Below are positions 57,701-63,700 of a DNA stretch of 64,000 bases, piece by piece; the stretch's first letter is position 1, and every line of letters starts with the position of its first letter. Made by a program: the position numbers and the translations under genes. This DNA is from Nocardia asteroides. Its GTDB lineage: Bacteria > Actinomycetota > Actinomycetes > Mycobacteriales > Mycobacteriaceae. The stretch is from assembly GCA_019930625.1 (NCBI GenBank), contig CP082844.1:5642001-5706000 (forward strand). The letters run 5' to 3'. The notes beneath the pieces are model-generated. The model saw only the letters and a program-made list of their open reading frames with translations. It was not told where the DNA came from and did not search any database.

Positions 57701-60700
57701 CCGACATCGAGACCGCGCTGGCTTCGATGATCAAGCAGGACGACGTGTTCCAGCGGATGGACGGCCAGCTCGATCGCCTGTATCGGCTCGGCATCGCCAA
57801 CGCGGATGTGCAGCGGCGGATGCGCTCGCTCGCGCCGACCCGTGCGCGATTGCTCTCATCGATGCTCGAATACGGTATGGCGGAGCCGGACTCGCGGCCG
57901 GCGATGCTGTTCGGGAATGCTCGATTGACCCACTTGGCCGCACGTCCTCGGCCGGAGCCACCGCGTGCGTCCGGCGTCGCCGGGCCGGAACGCGACCTGG
58001 GTGAGCTGCTGTGGGAGTCGAGAATGCTCGCCGGGCTGGACGACCAACTGTATTGGCTGAACGCCGATCTGGAAGCGTCCCTGGACGAGTTGACGTCGGA
58101 GCTCGCCGGTGTACCTGCCGCTGCGGCCCGGCCGCAGGGACAGGTCGTGGAGCTACCCGGCATCGGCTTGATATGGGGTGCTTTGGACTGGGTGCGCGTC
58201 GATGTCGCCGCCCGGCGTCGACTCGCTGTCGCCGCACTCACCGCGGGGCCGAGCGCGGAGTTCGGCATCGACACAACGCGACTGGACACCGGCCGCGACG
58301 GTGAGTGGGGATTGACGCGCCTGACCACGCTTCGTGCGCAGGCGGCAACCGTGCCGGCGCAGGCCGAGCAACTATCGCGACTCGATACCGCCATCGGCCT
58401 TGTGCGCACGGTGATCCGGACGACCGCCCAGGTCGACGCGATCGACATTGTGGCGGCGGCACTCGATGACGCGAACCGAAGGCTGGATCGGATCGAACAT
58501 CGGTTCGCGCGCCTGTCGGCAGACCACCTCCTGCGGCACCCGCTGGATGGCCGGGCGATCCGGGCAACAACCCGAACGCAAGCGCAAGCACTGCGTGACG
58601 CCGCCTTGTGGTGCGGTCAACCGTTGGAACACGCGGGCTGGGATGTGCGCCCGGATCAGTTGCGGCAGCGAATGAATACCGCACGGGCCCAGCCCGATAC
58701 GGACGTCGGCGCCAGCGAGATTCGCCTGGCCGAGGTTGCCGAGCGGTATCTCGGATTGCGCGGCCTCGAGGACGTGTTCGACGAGCGAAGTCAGCTGATC
58801 CAGTGGATCGGCAGTCTGAAGTCCCGGGTGCTCGCGCTTTACCACAACGTCGCCTTCCGACACATCGCCGAGCGATGGTCGGACATGCAGCGGAACATGC
58901 CCCGCAGACCGGCCGACACCGCCGTGGCCGAGCCGACCCGACCCGGCAGGACGCCCGATCGGCCACGGCGGCTGCGGCACATGCTCACTCGAGCCCTGCA
59001 TCAACTGGTTCACACGCTCGGTCCGAATCTCGTCCACGACGTGCACAAGCAGTCCCGCGTCCCGTCCGCTCAGCTGGATATGCACCGGGTCCTGCTCGCG
59101 CTGATCGAACTCGACCGGCTGACGGTGCGTTATCCGCAGCTGGGCACCGACGCCGTGGTGCGGCGAGCCCACCGCTGCCAACGGCTCTGCCTGCTGGTCG
59201 CCGCGGCCGAACAGACTTCTTTGCTCGTCGAATCCCATGACGATGACCAGGAATTCGGCAAGCTCGTGCGGTCCACCCTCGCGTTCGCGGTCCGCCAGGG
59301 CGACGAGGACGACGATCTCCCTCCCATCACACTCCCGCCCACCGGCCACGACCTCAATCGCTGCGCGAGGCTGGTGCTGGAAATGCACCAGCACGAAACC
59401 GGTAGGCCGACGTCGGGCGATCTCAGCGATACGGGCTTGGGCGGGGTACTGGCCGGGCGCTACCTGCGCGCGCTGGGTGCCGGTCGCCCCACCCGCTATG
59501 CGATCGATCCTGATAAGCCACTGCGGCGGGTCGTGGCGGCGCTCCACGAGTTGGTGCGGGATATGTCTGCCGCGAACCGTTCCGGTGTCTCGATCATCAC
59601 GATCGAGGGCACGCACGCGGCGGACGAACACGGGGTGGCCGCACACACGCGTCGCTGGGTGTACCGGTGCGACGAGCAGGGCAACAACGCCCGTATCGAA
59701 CTGCAGGATCCAGGCAAAGCGCTGTTCGGCACCCCGGACGAGGACAAAACGAACGCGTCTGACCTGACCGCGATCTGGGCCGTTGCGTTCGACAAGAACG
59801 GCAATCCGTTGCCGTTGCCGGGCGGCGATGCCGAGGGACCGCCGCAGCACATGCGGGTCGGCCGAAGCGATGAGCCACCGCCGTCGGTCCGCGACGGCAT
59901 CGATGGTGTGCGAGAACCCTCGAGGGCCGAGCGAGCGGCGCGGTTGGCCGAATTGCTCGCTCGGACAGAACCTCTCGACCGTGCCGAGATGGATACCGTC
60001 ATCGATGACGCCTCGGTTCTTCATCCGAAGGAGTTCGGCGACTGTCTCGCTCAGTTGCCCGGCGGGCAGCGCGAGTGCTTCACCCTGCGGTACCAGGACG
60101 GACTCAGCGAAGCGGAGGTGGCGACGCAGCTACACAAGACGAGAAAAGCGGTCTGGCTCGTCGAGCGGCGCATGGTGCGGCAACTGGTGTCGTTGCTGCG
60201 TGAAGAGCTCGGGCGCGCCGGCCGATTCGCCGAGTTGCTGAACCGCGTCGGGTCGCTGAGCCTACCGGAGGCGGCGGCGTTCGTGCGTGACGCGCTGGCG
60301 CTGCATCCCGAGACGACGGACCGTTGCCTCGCCCAGCTGGGCGACGAGCAGCGCGAGATCGTGCAACCGAGGTTGCTCGACCGGCTCAGGAAAGGGCCGG
60401 TCACGCGGCTGGATAATCCGGTCGGGGACATCCGGACCGCGGCGGTGTGGCGGATGGTGGACTTGCTGCCCGCTGAGCTCGAGCGGCACGCACGTCTCGT
60501 CGAGCAGGTGAAGCAGGCTGGTTCGCTATCTATCTCGCAGGCATCGGCGTTGATCGAGACGGCGTGCGAGCTCCGTCCGAAAGCGACGACCTGGTGCCTT
60601 CCTCAGCTCGACGACGCGGAGCGCCGGTGGGTGGAGTTGCGGTATCTGGAGGGACTCGGCCGGGCGGAGGTGGCGACGCGGCTCGGCGTCGCCACTGAAT

Positions 60701-63700
60701 CGGTCGAGCATGCCGAGACGAGCGCGGTGCTGCGCTTGCTCGAGGTGCTTCCCGGAGCGCTCGATCGGCCTGCGCGATTCGCTGAGCTGATGGTCAGGAT
60801 CGACTCGTTGAGCGATGCGGAGGCTGGGACGCTGGTCCGCATCGCGCTGGACATGCACCCGGAGGCAGCCGACCGCTGTCTGGCTCGGCTGCCGGAAACG
60901 GAGCGCGAGTGCATCAGGCTGCGATTCCGGGACGAGCTCACGCGAGCAGCAGCAGCGCCGCGGCTGAAGAAGCCGAGGCAGGCGGTCGAACAGATCGAAG
61001 CGTACGCCGCGCAGCGGTTCGTCCAGCTGCTGCCCGACGAGCTCGATCAGCGTCGGCGGTTCGCCGCGATGGTGGACCGTGTGGGTTCGCTGACTCGTTC
61101 GGAGCAGTCGACATTCGTCCGCGACGCGCTCGACCTGCGTCGCGAGGCGGCGGACCGTTGTTTCGCGCAACTTCCGGCCGGGCAGCACGAGTGTGCGCGG
61201 CTTCGCTTCGTGGCGAAACTCAGCAGGAAAGAGGTGGCAGACCGGCTCGGCACGACAACGGACGCGGTCAAAAAATCCGAGGGTGCCGCGGTGTCGCGGT
61301 TGGTGCAGTTGCTGCCCGGTGAGCTCTATCCGGTTCGGCGATTGGCCGGACTGTTGGATCGGGTGGGGTCGTTGACTCTGGCGGAGGCGATGACGCTCGT
61401 CCGCGATGCGCTCGCGCTGCATCCGCAGGCGACGGCCCGTTGCTTCGCACAGCTGCCCAGCGCGCAGCGCGAGACGCTGCGGCTGCGATTCATGGACGGC
61501 CACAGCCGGGAAGCAGCGGCGGCGCAGTTGGGCCTGACGGAGGGCAGGGTTGCGCACTCCGAGACCCGAGGCGTGTGGCGGCTGGTAGCGCTGCTGCCCG
61601 GTGCGCTCGGTCGTCCGCGTCTGGCCGAGTTGCTCCTTCGCGCGGGTTCGCTGACCCCGAACGAGCGGTTGGCTGTGGTTCTCGAAGCAAATGCCGCGCA
61701 TCCGGGAGTGATACGGAACGGCCTGAACCGGCTCGCCGAGGACCGCCGTCGATGCGCCGAATTGCGCATAGTGCAGAACCTCAATGACGATGAAGCGGCG
61801 GCGGAGCTGGGCACCACTGTCGCGAGCGTCATGGCCCTCTACCAGCATGCCGAGCGGCAATTGGTCGAATGGCTTGCTGCCGAGTTGATACCCGCTCCCG
61901 CGGCATTCGATTCGGCGGTCGAGTGGGTGGCAGCGATCGCTGCGTTCCATGGTGAAAGCCGCGAGAGTTTCTCGACCGCAATCGGGCGCCATCATGTGTG
62001 GCTCACTCAGGCGCTGGCCATGAACAGCGACCTCCGCCTGGTGTCGTTGCGCAAGGTGCGTGATGCCGGGTACATCTCGAATGCCATGTTGCGAGGCGCT
62101 ATCGAGAATTTCTACCTGCGGCAGCAATATCGCGTTCCGGCAGAGGCCACCGAGGAGGCGAAGTTCTGGGAACTGATAGATGCGCCAGTTGGCTCGGACA
62201 AAGAAAAATCTATCCTGGATAGTATCTGTCGGAAGTTCGATGGGATCGCGATAGCCGCAGAGAGTAAATGGCGGCGGCGCTGGGACCGCGATCATGGTGA
62301 ACTCGCCCAGTTCTTTCGCAGGGTTATTTTGGGGGCGGCATTACAGCATTTTCCTCCGTTCTCGTTCAGTGTGCACGCATGGGCGAGTTGCCGGACCGCC
62401 GTCAACAGGTATTACGTCGAGGTCATTTACGCGCACCTCGACTATGAGAACGCGACCCTGGTCAGCAAGGTCGACAGCTATATCAGTAAGCGGCTCAAGA
62501 AGACGGGGCATGAGCCCGACGATGAGGAGATCGCTCGGGCATTGGGTCTCACGGTGACGGACGTGGTCGACGCGAAGCGTATGGGCGCGACGTCGGAGAC
62601 GTCGATCGATGCACCGGTACGGTCCGACAAGCCCAATTCGAGGGCAATCGACATCGGGGATCCGGCCCGGCCGGAGACCGACGAGGTCGAGTTCAGAGAT
62701 GAGCTGTTGCTGGCTTTGGCGGATATGCCGAATCCCGCCCTGGCGGCAGCGTTGGTCGAGCTGTGCCATGTGCGCGACATCCCAGTGGCGGATGTCGCCG
62801 GCCGATTGCGGATCGACGTCACCGCCGCCCAGGCACTTCTTGCCGAGGCGGCCGAGCGGCTGCGGACCGAGGAATTCCGCGCGCAACTGGTTGCCGTGCG
62901 AACTCGGCGCATGATCGATGAGGTAGCGGACGCCTCGGTTGCCGCGGAGGCGGAAGACGGGCGGCCCCGTCATGCCGTTGACGACGGCACGGTGCCGTAT
63001 CGGCGGCCGGACGGTGCGATGCACGATCAGTGTGGGCGGCGGGTGCTGGAGTTGCACGGGATGCGGACCGGCCGGTCGTTCGTGGTGCCGGAGCCGGACG
63101 GTCTCGCGGGTTCGTCGTTGAAACGTCTGCTCGATGCGGTGGGTGGTCGGCCACAGTGGTTTGCGGTCGATCCCGTGCGCCCGCGCCGGTTGATCGACCG
63201 GGCTTTGACGGAGTTGTTGAGGTCAATGGATTCCGCTGCGCGCGAGGGTGTTTCGCTGCTGGTGGCGGAGATCTGGCAGATCCCGGATGGGGACGGCGTG
63301 ATGGGTCATCTCGATCGCGCCGAGTATCACTGTGCCGCGGACGGAAGCAATGGCTGGCTCGAGGAACAAGATCCGGGTAGCGGTCGGCTCGGTCGATGGG
63401 GCGATTCGGAGACAGGGACAGAGCTGGCCGGTTACGTGGTGTCGGCTTTCGACCCGCACGGTGAGCCGTTGCTGCTTCCCGGGACAGCCGTTGTCGATCT
63501 ACACGATCGCTTCCGGGTCGGTCGGTCCGACGAGGAGCGGGCGTCGAACCGGGCCTTCTTCTTCCTGAAGTGGATTCGTGGATTGTCGCGATCCAGCAGT
63601 CCGAAGAAGATGGCGGACGCCACCCTGAAACGGTTGAACACCGGTTCGATCAGTTCGAACCTGACCAGCGTGGGTCTGTCCACCTACAGTCCGCTGCTCG

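Noticed and set aside
56319..58448. 709-codon open frame on the minus strand
   Set aside because: Ser/Arg/Ala-rich with no domain, antisense to the coiled-coil part of the giant effector.
58372..62295. Long minus-strand open frames (550 and 589 codons)
   Set aside because: They mirror the repeat array of the giant effector, so apparent internal repeats there are only antisense copies of those repeats.
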